Assembly (NCBI GenBank): GCA_020441905.1 | Contig: JAGRLG010000074.1 | Location: 1 to 59,910 of the forward strand | Source: Rhodobiaceae bacterium | GTDB taxonomy: Bacteria > Pseudomonadota > Alphaproteobacteria > Rhizobiales > NORP267 | DNA length: 59,910 nucleotides | Reading direction: 5' to 3' | Shown: in pieces, positions 51,993 through 59,910 of the stretch | Layout: the number at the start of each line of letters is the position of its first letter | Numbering within the stretch: position 1 is the first letter of the stretch | Made by a program: the position numbers and the translations under genes | The notes under the pieces: model-generated | The model's input: the letters and a program-made list of their open reading frames with translations, nothing else | Database searches by the model: none | What the model was told of the DNA's origin: nothing

Positions 51993-53822
51993 ATGAGCGG
52001 CGCCCATCTGCCAATATCTCGCGGACGCATCGATGCCGGCGACATACCGGAATCCGGCTCGCCCGCACCGTCCTCGCCCACCACCTCGCCGATTCCCTGC
52101 TCGCAGGTCGATGACGAACGCGTTCGCGCCGACCAGATGCGCGAGCTCGCCTATTTCGTTCCGATGCTCATGGCCGCCAACACCCTGAGTTCCAGCGCCG
52201 TGGTCTGGGTGGCGTGGGACGAATTCGACCGCGGCATGCTCCTGGCGTGGATCGCGGTGATCTGGGCCCTGGTCGCCCGCGCCCTCAACAAATGGATTCA
52301 GAATGCCGGCAGCACCAAGAAACGTGTGGTGTCGGTCATCAGCCACAAGGCCATTTTCTGGGCCAGCATTCAGGGCCTGGCTTGGGCCATGCTGCCAGCC
52401 GCCTTCTTTGTCGGCGCGTCGTCGGGCACCCAGACCGTCATTGTCGCTGTCATGATGTTCATGACCTGCGCCGGCGCCATGGGCCTGATCCGCATTCCCA
52501 TGGCCGCCTTCGCCTTTGCCGGCATTACGCTCGGCTCGCTCATCTTCGGGCTGCTCGCCGCCGGCGGTTCGTCCCACCAGTTTCTCGCCGCCCTGTGCTG
52601 CGGCTATGCCATCGTCGGATATCTCGGCATCACCTTTCACAGCCGCGCCGCCAACGAGCATTCCGTTGCCCAGCAGAAACTTGAGCACCAACAGGAACTG
52701 ATCAATCTGCTGCTCAAGGATTTCGAAACCGGGTCGGGCGACTGGCTATGGGAGACCGACGCCGCCGGCTATCTCACCCACGTTTCCCAAAGTTTCACCC
52801 GCGTTGCCAATGTCGAGGCCCACCATATGATCGGCCGCAAGCTGACCGATCTCAATTTCGGCACCGACAGCCGCGAGTGGCAGGACCTGAAAATGCAGGC
52901 GGACAACCGGCAGCCCATCGACAAGGCGGTCGTGCCGATTGTCCTCAAGGGCCAGGAGCGCTGGTGGACCCTGACCGCGCAACCGCGTTTTGACGAAGCC
53001 AAGGCCTTTATCGGCTATCGCGGCGTCGGCGGCGACATCACCGCACAGCGCCATTCGGAAATCGCGCTCGAGGAAGCCAAGAATGCGGCCGAAAGCGCCA
53101 ATGCCGCCAAATCGAAATTCCTCGCCGTGCTGAGCCACGAATTGCGCTCCCCGCTCAATGCCGTCATCGGTTTTTCGGAAATCATCGCCGATCCCGAAAC
53201 CAGCAACATCCCGGTGACGAAATATTCCGAATATGCCTGCGAGATACGCGATTCCAGCCGTCATCTGCTGTCGATCATCGATGACCTGCTTGATATCGCG
53301 CGCATTGAATCCGGGGCCATCGAAATCGCCCAGGAAAACATTTGCGCTGAGGCCATGTTCGATGCCGTTTGCCGGTCGATGACGCCGCTGGCCAAGAAGC
53401 GCAACGTCGATCTGGTGTGCCAGGAATCCAATGTCGAAACCAATCTGCTCGCCGACCCCCGGCTTGTGCGCCAGGTCCTTATCAATCTGGTCGCCAACGC
53501 CATCAAGTTCACGCCGTCGGGCGGCAAGGTGACCATCGGCGCCGAACTCGGCCATGACGGTTCGATTACCCTGTGGGTGCGCGATACCGGGATCGGCATC
53601 GCCGAGGAAAATATCCAGAAAATCTTCGAACCCTTTACCCAGATCGAGGGCGAGCTCAATCGCAGCTTCGACGGCGTCGGCCTTGGGCTGTCGATCGCCC
53701 TGCACCTGGCCCGCGCCCATGGCGGCGAGCTGACGCTGGACAGCAAATTGGGCGAAGGCACGACGGTGCGCTTTACCCTGCCGTCCTGGCGCATGTCTTC
53801 GGTGCGCCGGCTGGTGGCCTGA
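51993..53822 (+). CDS. membrane PAS sensor histidine kinase
   Basis: A 609-residue kinase. Residues 1-45 are Pro/Ser-rich, 45-230 contain about six membrane helices (an MHYT/7TM-like sensor part without a clear named motif), 245-355 form a PAS domain (GDWLWETDAAGYLTHVSQSF), followed by HisKA with phospho-acceptor His382 in LSHELRSPLN and an HATPase_c domain (N box LINLVANAIKFTPSGGKV, G boxes DTGIGI and GVGLGLSIALHLA). The kinase is complete and has no receiver domain. No response regulator is beside it. Start at 51993 has GGGGGGAT upstream. Confidence 0.92.
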   Translation: MSGAHLPISRGRIDAGDIPESGSPAPSSPTTSPIPCSQVDDERVRADQMRELAYFVPMLMAANTLSSSAVVWVAWDEFDRGMLLAWIAVIWALVARALNKWIQNAGSTKKRVVSVISHKAIFWASIQGLAWAMLPAAFFVGASSGTQTVIVAVMMFMTCAGAMGLIRIPMAAFAFAGITLGSLIFGLLAAGGSSHQFLAALCCGYAIVGYLGITFHSRAANEHSVAQQKLEHQQELINLLLKDFETGSGDWLWETDAAGYLTHVSQSFTRVANVEAHHMIGRKLTDLNFGTDSREWQDLKMQADNRQPIDKAVVPIVLKGQERWWTLTAQPRFDEAKAFIGYRGVGGDITAQRHSEIALEEAKNAAESANAAKSKFLAVLSHELRSPLNAVIGFSEIIADPETSNIPVTKYSEYACEIRDSSRHLLSIIDDLLDIARIESGAIEIAQENICAEAMFDAVCRSMTPLAKKRNVDLVCQESNVETNLLADPRLVRQVLINLVANAIKFTPSGGKVTIGAELGHDGSITLWVRDTGIGIAEENIQKIFEPFTQIEGELNRSFDGVGLGLSIALHLARAHGGELTLDSKLGEGTTVRFTLPSWRMSSVRRLVA

Positions 53823-53939
53823 GGCACCGCCCGGAAGGATCGTCGCGGTCGCTCGGCGGGACGCCGTCTCGTACCGCCGGACCGCCATCCCCTTGTAGCT
53901 TCCTGGGCGCGGCCGCCCTTCTCGCGCCCGCCCGGCGGT

Positions 53940-54734
53940 TCAATCGACCCCCAGGCCCTGACCGCCATCGATTACGATCACCGAGCCGGTCATGAAGCGT
54001 GCCGCCCGCGAGGCCAGAAGCAGCAATGTGCCGTCGAGGTCGGCGGGCGCCCCGATGCACTTCATCGGTATCTTTTCGATCATTCGCGCCCCTGCCGCGC
54101 TCTCGAAATAGCCGCGATTGATGTCGGTCAGCAGATAGCCCGGCGCGATGGCGTTGACGCGCACGCCCCTGGCGGCCAGTTCCAGCGCCATTGCGCGGGT
54201 CAGTTGCACCACTCCGGCCTTGGCCACCGCATAGGCCGACAGCGAGCGCGAAACGCCGAGTCCCAGCAGCGAGGAAATGTTGATGATCGAACCCTCGATA
54301 TCGGCCGCCACCATGCGCCGCGCCCCTTCCTGGGCGCAGAACCAGACCGCGTCGAGATTGGTTTCCATGACCCTGCGCCAGGTTTCCGCGCTCTGTTCGA
54401 GCACCCTTTCCTGAGGCGCGATACCGGCGTTGTTGACCAGGATGCCGACCGGGCCGAAAACCGCCTCGGCCTCATCGAACGCTGCGGTGATCGAAGCGCG
54501 GTCGGTAACGTCGAGGCGCACCGCATGGGCGCTGCCGCCGCCGGTCCTGATCGCCGCCACCAGGTCGTGGAGCTTGTCGAGGCGCCGCGCCCCGGCAACC
54601 ACCCTGGCCCCTTGCGCCGCCAGCACTTCGGCAAAACGCCAGCCAAGGCCGGACGATGCCCCCGTCACCAGCGCCACCGCGCCGCCGAGATCGAACAGGT
54701 CCTCCGCCGGAGATGGCATATTGCTAGCGCCCAT
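53940..54734 (-). CDS. SDR family oxidoreductase linked to a TRAP transporter
   Basis: A 264-residue short-chain dehydrogenase/reductase with the NAD(P) motif VTGASSGLG (about 22), NNAG (about 100), the catalytic Ser near 153 in INISSLLGLG and YAVAK (about 168). Substrate is not identifiable from sequence. Its start overlaps the end of the DctM gene by 11 nt, so it is translated from the TRAP transcript; it may oxidise the hydroxy acid or alcohol that the transporter brings in (inference). The Met at residue 6 (54719) is an alternative start. Convergent with the histidine kinase. Confidence 0.9.
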   Translation of the reverse strand: MGASNMPSPAEDLFDLGGAVALVTGASSGLGWRFAEVLAAQGARVVAGARRLDKLHDLVAAIRTGGGSAHAVRLDVTDRASITAAFDEAEAVFGPVGILVNNAGIAPQERVLEQSAETWRRVMETNLDAVWFCAQEGARRMVAADIEGSIINISSLLGLGVSRSLSAYAVAKAGVVQLTRAMALELAARGVRVNAIAPGYLLTDINRGYFESAAGARMIEKIPMKCIGAPADLDGTLLLLASRAARFMTGSVIVIDGGQGLGVD

Positions 54735-56340
54735 AGAGGGTCAGCGGCAGCCAGGTCGCGACCCCCGGCAGCAGGGCGATCACCGCCAGGGCGAAGATCT
54801 GGATGATCACGAAGGGCACGATGCCGCGATAGATATCCAGGGTCTTGACCTCCGCCGGCGCCACCCCGCGCAAATAGAACAGGGCAAAACCGAAGGGCGG
54901 GGTGAGAAACGAGGTCTGCAGATTGATCGCCATCATGATGCCGAGCCAGACCGGGCTCATCAACTCGCCATTGCCCATTTCCATTTGCAGCAGGATCGGC
55001 GAAACGATGGGCACGACGATGAAGATGATCTCGAGGAAATCGAGAAAAAAGCCCATGACGAACATCACCGCCATCACCAGCAGCATCGCCGTGAAGACGC
55101 CGCCCGGCAGCGAGTGAAGGAAATCCTCGATCCACAGGTCGCCGCCGAACCCGCGAAACACCAGGGAGAACATGGCGGCGCCGATCAGGATGATGAACAC
55201 CATGGACGAAATGATAGTGGTCGACTGCATGACCGAAGGCAGCACCCGCTCGCCGCCATCGGTGCGCGCATTGTAGACCCGGACCACCGCCAGCAGCAGT
55301 CCCAGCGCCAGCACCGCCGACAGCACGACGGCGGTGCTGATCGCCGTCCATTCCAATGGAGAAATGACGTCCCGCTGCATGCGCAGGTCGAAGACCGCGG
55401 TCAGCGCCAGCAGCCCCGCCATGCTGGCCGCCGCCAGCAGAATGGGCGCGCCGCGGGCGCGGTCGGTGCGGTATCCGGCCAGCATGACCGCGCCGACGGC
55501 GCCGACGGCGGCGGCCTCGGTCGGCGAGGCCAGGCCGCCAAGAATGGAGCCCAGCACGGCGACGATGAGGATGATCGGCGCAAACAATGCCCCGGCCAGG
55601 TGCTTGGCGAACTGCCAGGTCGAAACATGGATCAACTCGCCGCGCGGTATCGCCGGGGCCTGTTTCGGCCGCAGGGCCGAAAAGCCGATCTGGTATAGGA
55701 TATAGAGACCGACCAGCGTCAGGCCGGGGAAAAGTGCGCCGGCGAAAAGGTCGTTCACCGACACCGTGTCGGGCGCAAAGATGCCTTTCTTGAACTGCGC
55801 GTTCTGAAAGGCGATCGAGAGCTGGTCGCCCAGCAGGACCAGCACGATCGAGGGCGGGATGATCTGGCCCAGGGTACCGGAGGCCGCGATCGAACCACAG
55901 GCGAAGGGAATATTGTAGCCGCGCCGGATCATGGTGGGGAGCGACAGCAAGCCCATGGTGACCACGGTGGCGCCGACAATGCCGGTCGAGGCCGCCAGCA
56001 GCGCGCCGACGACGCAGACCGAATAGGCCAGCCCGCCCGGCAGCGACCCGAAAGCCCTTCCCATATTGTCGAGCAGGTCCTCGGCGATCTTCGAGCGCTC
56101 CAGCGTCACTCCCATGAAGACAAAGAGCGGCACCGCCACCAGCACCTCATTGGCCATGGTGGAAAAGATGCGCTGGGGAAAGGCGGTGAGAAACGACAGG
56201 TCGAATACGCCAGCGAAATAGCCGAGAAAGGCGAAAGCGGCGCCCGACCCGGCGAGCGTGAAGGCAACCGGAAAGCCCGCCAGCAAAAGGCCGCAGGCGA
56301 CGAAGAACATCAAGAGGCAAAGGAATTCCGGAGTAATCAT
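54724..56340 (-). CDS. dctM: TRAP transporter large permease (DctM)
   Basis: A 538-residue membrane protein, the ion-coupled channel of a tripartite ATP-independent periplasmic transporter. About 13-14 helices; signatures VPLFVFMGVTLERSKIAEDL near 68, ASTGIVGATVVTMGLLSLP near 110, GTLGQIIPPSIVLVLLGDQL near 147 and DVYVPIV-like FIVVPIVSPILLQ in the second half. It is longer than usual DctM (about 430), with extra helices at about 300-380. ATG at 56340 has GGGGGGAACGG upstream. Works with the DctQ and DctP genes just upstream. Confidence 0.92.
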   Translation of the reverse strand: MITPEFLCLLMFFVACGLLLAGFPVAFTLAGSGAAFAFLGYFAGVFDLSFLTAFPQRIFSTMANEVLVAVPLFVFMGVTLERSKIAEDLLDNMGRAFGSLPGGLAYSVCVVGALLAASTGIVGATVVTMGLLSLPTMIRRGYNIPFACGSIAASGTLGQIIPPSIVLVLLGDQLSIAFQNAQFKKGIFAPDTVSVNDLFAGALFPGLTLVGLYILYQIGFSALRPKQAPAIPRGELIHVSTWQFAKHLAGALFAPIILIVAVLGSILGGLASPTEAAAVGAVGAVMLAGYRTDRARGAPILLAAASMAGLLALTAVFDLRMQRDVISPLEWTAISTAVVLSAVLALGLLLAVVRVYNARTDGGERVLPSVMQSTTIISSMVFIILIGAAMFSLVFRGFGGDLWIEDFLHSLPGGVFTAMLLVMAVMFVMGFFLDFLEIIFIVVPIVSPILLQMEMGNGELMSPVWLGIMMAINLQTSFLTPPFGFALFYLRGVAPAEVKTLDIYRGIVPFVIIQIFALAVIALLPGVATWLPLTLYGR

Positions 56341-56389
56341 CCGTTCCCCCCGAAAGGTCCGGGCATGCCGCGGTTGTTGCCCATCGAAC

Positions 56390-56938
56390 CTATTCCACCC
56401 CTGGCGCCGACAGGCCGGCACTGTAGGTCTTGGTTTCGCCCTTGAGGTGGCGTGCCGCCCGCGCCGCCAGCGAGATGGCCTGAAGGCCGAGCAGGGTGGC
56501 AAAAATCCAGATCATGGTCTTGAGCGCGAAGATCAGCGGCAGGCCGCTGGTCTCGGTCGACGACTCGAAAATCCGCCACGAGTTGAGCACATAGCCCCAG
56601 GACAGATACAGCGTCAGCAGGCATAGCGGCAGCAGGCAGGCCAGGGCGCCGATGAGATCGACCAGGGCCCGGCGCCGGCTCGAGGCGTCGCGGTAGAGCA
56701 CATCGACCCGCACATGGCCATCATGGAGCAAGGTGAAACCGGCGCCGATGGTGAAGACCATGCCGTGCAGATACCACACCGATTCCTGCATCGGGATGAA
56801 GCCGATGGCGAAGACGTAGCGCATGATGACAATGGCGAACTGCACCAGCGCCATGATGATCGTCAGCCAGGCAACGCCGCGGCCGATCCGCAGATTGACG
56901 GCATCGATGACCGTGATGATTCGAAGAAGTGGTGACAC
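56390..56938 (-). CDS. dctQ: TRAP transporter small permease (DctQ)
   Basis: A 182-residue small permease with four membrane helices (about 18-40, 55-72, 92-113, 142-164) and the family segment IPMQESVWYLHGMVFTIGAG, then DGHVRVDVLY. It forms the membrane complex with DctM. The start is GTG at 56938. A 49-nt gap separates it from dctM. The gap to the DctP stop is 138 nt. Confidence 0.88.
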   Translation of the reverse strand: MSPLLRIITVIDAVNLRIGRGVAWLTIIMALVQFAIVIMRYVFAIGFIPMQESVWYLHGMVFTIGAGFTLLHDGHVRVDVLYRDASSRRRALVDLIGALACLLPLCLLTLYLSWGYVLNSWRIFESSTETSGLPLIFALKTMIWIFATLLGLQAISLAARAARHLKGETKTYSAGLSAPGVE

Positions 56939-57076
56939 GAAATTCCCGCCTTGGTAGCCCCGCCATGACGCGCCGCGAGCGCGGACGCAAATCTGCCCGA
57001 GCGCGGTGACAGGAAACAGGCGGGGCGGACATAGGTGTGGATGCCCGCCCCGCCGGATCCAGTCGCCCTTACACGA

Positions 57077-58162
57077 CTAGAACTCGGTCAGGGAACGCTT
57101 GTTCATGTAGCTCTGATCGGACAGGTCGGACCAGCGCACCGCTTTCTTGCGGAAATCGAGGAAGCTGTCATAGACCTTCTTGGTCAGCGGATCGGAGGCG
57201 CCGGCTGAGGCAAGCACATCCTTGGCCGCCTTGCCGAATTCCTTGTAGATGTCATCCGAGAACTCGACCAGTTCGACGCCGTGCTTGTTGATCAGCGTAT
57301 CGAGCGCCTGGGTGTTGTTGGCGTTGAATTCGGCCAGGTCGTAATTGTTCTCGGCCAGCGCGCAGGCTTCGAAAATGGTCTTGTCGGTTTCCGACAGGCC
57401 ATCCCACAACTTCTTCGACATGCCGATACCCAGCATCGAGCCGGGTTCGTGGAATCCAGGATAGTGGTAGAACTTCACCACCTTGTAGAAGCCGAAGGCA
57501 AGATCGTTCCACGGCCCCACCCATTCGGCGGCATCGACATTGCCCGATTGCAGCGCAGGCAGGATTTCCGACCCCGCCAGCGTCACCGAGGTGCCGCCCA
57601 AAGCCTTGATGACGTCGCCGCCAAGGCCGGGAATGCGCATCTTGAGGCCCTTGAAGTCCTCGACGCTCTTCATCGGCCGGTTGAACCAGCCGCCCATCTG
57701 CGAACCGGTATTGCCGCAGGGCAGATGCTTGATGCCGAAATTGGCGCCAACCTCGTCCCACAGCGCCTGCCCGCCGCCATGCTGGATCCAGGCGTCCATT
57801 TCGTCGGGCCGGAAGCCGAAGGGCACCGCGGTGAAGAAGGCATAGGCCTTGACCTTGCCCTGGAAATAATAGTCGGCGGCATGGTACAATTCCGCCGTGC
57901 CTTCCTGCACCGCGTCATTGACTTTCAGCGGGTGCACCAGTTCGCCGCCGGCAAAGACGCGGATCTTGTAACGGCCATCCGTCGCTTTCTCGACCCTCTG
58001 GGCAAAGCGTTCCGGCGCCGTGCCGAGACCGGGAAAATTCTTCGGCCACGAGGTTACCAGCTTCAGTTCCGTGGAACCCTGTGCCAGCGCCGGCGCCGCC
58101 AGCGCGGTTGCCGCGACGCCGCCGGCAAGCCCGGCCCGCTTGAGGAATGAACGACGATCCAT
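57077..58162 (-). CDS. TRAP transporter substrate-binding protein (DctP/TakP-like)
   Basis: A 361-residue periplasmic binding protein. A twin-arginine-type signal (MDRRSFLKRAGLAGG) and Ala-rich core end near ALAQ. The fold signature LKLVTSWPKNFPGLGTAPER and FRPDEMDAWIQHGGGQALWD are close to TakP-type proteins that bind 2-oxo acids, and the carboxylate-binding Arg lies in KMRIPGLGGDVI (about 190). It delivers a small carboxylic acid to DctQ/DctM. AGGGAGG precedes the ATG at 58162. First gene of dctP-dctQ-dctM-SDR. Confidence 0.92.
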   Translation of the reverse strand: MDRRSFLKRAGLAGGVAATALAAPALAQGSTELKLVTSWPKNFPGLGTAPERFAQRVEKATDGRYKIRVFAGGELVHPLKVNDAVQEGTAELYHAADYYFQGKVKAYAFFTAVPFGFRPDEMDAWIQHGGGQALWDEVGANFGIKHLPCGNTGSQMGGWFNRPMKSVEDFKGLKMRIPGLGGDVIKALGGTSVTLAGSEILPALQSGNVDAAEWVGPWNDLAFGFYKVVKFYHYPGFHEPGSMLGIGMSKKLWDGLSETDKTIFEACALAENNYDLAEFNANNTQALDTLINKHGVELVEFSDDIYKEFGKAAKDVLASAGASDPLTKKVYDSFLDFRKKAVRWSDLSDQSYMNKRSLTEF

Positions 58163-58346
58163 CAAAAAACCTCCCTTGATTGCGCCGCCAGCTTGAGCGG
58201 CGGCCACTGGTTTTTTCCTGGCCCTGTTTGCGGCCAGGCCGCCCGCCTTCGCGGCGGTGTCGTTTCGCTATTAAAGTCCCTGACGCATGCAAGCACAAGC
58301 GGCCTTCCTTCATGCTTTCGGCTATTTTTCTTTGCCGGACACGGCA

Positions 58347-59345
58347 TTACAGGGCGGCGAATGTACCGAGGAACAGGACCAGTCCGAAGAGAAAGACGGA
58401 CAGCGCGCCGGCCAGTTCCACACCGTGGACGATGAAACCCGTGGTCCGGGGGCGCCGCGCCGACAGGCGCCTGGCCGCATCGCGCGCGCAAAGCACCAGC
58501 GCGGCGATGGCGGCGACCGTTATCCCGGTGCCCAGCGCCATTGCCGCCACCGCGACCATGCCGACGTAGAAAACCTGCTGGGCCAGGGCAAAAACCAGCA
58601 CCAGGATCGCGCCGCTGCACGGGCGCACCCCGACAGCAAGAACGGCCAGCGCGGCGCGGCGCATGCCCTTGTCCTGCCCGCTCAGCGCTTGCGCATCGAC
58701 GGCATGGTCATGGCCGCAGCCCGAATGGTGTAAATGATCGTGAGCATGGGAATGCGCATGCCCTCGCCGCCGCTGCCCAAGCAGGGCAAGACTTTTTCTC
58801 GCCACCAGAAATGCGCCCATGAGCGCGATCAGGCCATAGCTGGCAACCTCAAGCTGCAAGCCGGCGCGCGTCATCTCCAGGCTCGTCGCACGCAACAGTC
58901 CGGCCAGGATCGAAACCAGGGCGATTGCCGACAGGGCCTGTATCGCGGCCGCGGCGAAGGACAGCGCCGCGCCCCGGCGCACCCCGTCCCCGCTGGCCAG
59001 CAAATAGGACGACAACACCGCCTTGCCATGTCCGGGTCCGGCGGCGTGGAGCACGCCGTAGGCGAAACTGAACGCGATGAGCAGCCCGCCTGCCGCCGGA
59101 TTGGTCTTGAACTCGCGCACCAGCGCCGCAAGCGCGCGATAGAGCTCGCCCTGCCACTGCGCGATCTGCGCCATCGCCGGGGCCAGCGTCCCCCAATCGG
59201 CGGGGGAAAAACCGGGCTCGGGACGGGCAACGCCGAAGACCGGCCCGCGCGCCAGAGCCTCAAGGCCGCCCGCCAGCATGAAGGCTATCGCCAGGGCACC
59301 AATCAGGACCGCTCCACGCCGCTTTGTGCCGTCACCGCCTGCCAT
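58347..59345 (-). CDS. NicO/RcnA family nickel-cobalt transporter
   Basis: A membrane protein of 332-336 residues with about six helices. The family site HAAGPGHGKAVLSSYLLA (about 100) and the second-half VGVRPCSGAILVLVFA (about 240) are typical of NicO/RcnA proteins. A hydrophilic loop between them is His-rich (GHAHSHAHDHLHHSGCGHDH, about 198-217), likely a metal-binding site. It moves Ni or Co across the inner membrane, direction not clear. Start: ATG at 59345 is preferred; a GTG at 59357 overlaps the stop of the DUF1007 gene upstream. Confidence 0.9.
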   Translation of the reverse strand: MAGGDGTKRRGAVLIGALAIAFMLAGGLEALARGPVFGVARPEPGFSPADWGTLAPAMAQIAQWQGELYRALAALVREFKTNPAAGGLLIAFSFAYGVLHAAGPGHGKAVLSSYLLASGDGVRRGAALSFAAAAIQALSAIALVSILAGLLRATSLEMTRAGLQLEVASYGLIALMGAFLVARKSLALLGQRRRGHAHSHAHDHLHHSGCGHDHAVDAQALSGQDKGMRRAALAVLAVGVRPCSGAILVLVFALAQQVFYVGMVAVAAMALGTGITVAAIAALVLCARDAARRLSARRPRTTGFIVHGVELAGALSVFLFGLVLFLGTFAAL

Positions 59346-59353
59346 CCCGGATA

Positions 59354-59910
59354 TCACTTGCAGTCTATGAAAATCGCATTGGCGAGATCCGACGTCGCCG
59401 AATAGAGGGCTTCCGGCAACTCGCGCATCTCGGCCGGGATCTCGGCCAGCTTCGCCCGCGTGGCATCGTCCAGTTCCTTGGGGCGTTCCACCCGCAATGT
59501 GCAGCCAACCGCATTTCCTGCCAGCTCCGCCGGGCGTGCACTGTCGAGAGTGAAGGCAATGAAATATTCCGGGTCATAGACATCGAGCCGCACCGGCCCC
59601 TGCCCGGCCTTGAGCGGGCTGGTCAGCGGCAGGGTAAAATTCAGCGTCAGCTGGCGGCCGTCCCAGTCGAGCCAGTAATCGACCGGATCGCCGAACTGCC
59701 GCGTATCCTGCGCAGCGGCGCCCACGGTGAGGAAGGTAAAGAAGTCATATTCCTCCAGCGATTCGACATTGATTTGCGCCAGCGGCTTCAACTCCTCCGT
59801 GCTCAGCTTGCCGTCACCATTGTCGTCCAGTCCCTGGATGGCGAAAGCCGAAAAAGCCTCATCGAAGGTCCAGCTATGGCGCACGGCGCGGATCTGGCCG
59901 CCATCTACGA
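59354..59910 (-). CDS. DUF1007 periplasmic protein, N-terminus beyond the window
   Basis: The frame enters from the right edge (VDGGQIRAVRHSWTFDEAFS) and ends at 59354, so the start and signal peptide are outside. HSWTFDEAFSAFAIQGLD is the DUF1007 signature. It is followed by an EF-hand-like loop DDNGDGKLSTEEL, suggesting Ca or other metal binding. DUF1007 genes usually stand beside NicO/RcnA transporters and are thought to be periplasmic partners in Ni/Co/Zn transport. The stop overlaps the NicO start region. Confidence 0.87.
   Translation of the reverse strand, partial: VDGGQIRAVRHSWTFDEAFSAFAIQGLDDNGDGKLSTEELKPLAQINVESLEEYDFFTFLTVGAAAQDTRQFGDPVDYWLDWDGRQLTLNFTLPLTSPLKAGQGPVRLDVYDPEYFIAFTLDSARPAELAGNAVGCTLRVERPKELDDATRAKLAEIPAEMRELPEALYSATSDLANAIFIDCK

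Overview
The window is about 60 kb of high-GC DNA that looks like the chromosome of an alphaproteobacterium, probably from Hyphomicrobiales or a neighbouring order. Evidence: a three-gene transhydrogenase (pntAA-pntAB-pntB), the alphaproteobacterial regulators GapR and CpdR, DUF1244 and DUF1036 families, a candidate alpha-r8/MmgR-type small RNA, and Cys-free ribosomal protein L36. I see no IS element, prophage, integrase or CRISPR array. Coding is dense, many neighbouring genes overlap by 4 nt, and non-ATG starts are common.

Layout. 1-3.6 kb: truncated GGDEF protein, purE-purK behind a clear sigma-70 promoter, rpsU, a TPR lipoprotein. 3.6-11.3 kb, minus strand: pepF, an AarF/UbiB kinase-like protein, then a small membrane protein followed by pntAA-pntAB-pntB and an uncharacterised 294-residue protein. 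11.6-16.6 kb: orphan NtrC-type regulator, L,D-transpeptidase, DUF882 peptidase (cell wall). 16.8-21.4 kb: gapR, DUF1244 and an N-formylglutamate amidohydrolase paralogue on the minus strand, divergent from DUF1036-pyk; then a TPR protein and L36. 21.6-27.4 kb: bluB under a cobalamin riboswitch, tRNA-Val(GAC), cpdR, hutG-like gene, a minus-strand sRNA candidate, hisN-like gene, lysophospholipase-like hydrolase, a His/Gly-rich secreted protein. 27.6-31.9 kb: heat-shock Hsp20, a regulated orphan gene, threonine aldolase and S9 peptidase. 32.3-38.5 kb: gltB-gltD. 38.6-45.7 kb: DUF459 hydrolase, MltB-type transglycosylase, outer-membrane beta-barrel, kdsD-like isomerase and glpD. 45.9-51.5 kb: motA-motB, nfeD/SPFH pair, hemH and a 10-TM putative metal exporter with a Fur-like box upstream. 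52-59.9 kb: PAS histidine kinase, TRAP transporter with an overlapping SDR gene, NicO transporter and a DUF1007 protein running off the end.

Functional themes are purine and glutamate synthesis, NAD(P)H balance, peptidoglycan and envelope remodelling, cell-cycle control and metal/haem handling. The most unusual signals are non-coding: the sRNA candidate with an exposed anti-Shine-Dalgarno stretch, short tandem repeats of 12-16 nt at three 3'-end junctions, and two strong palindromic operator-like clusters before otherwise unexplained genes. The two unrecognised or reassigned proteins that flank the transhydrogenase genes are the best candidates for undescribed protein function.
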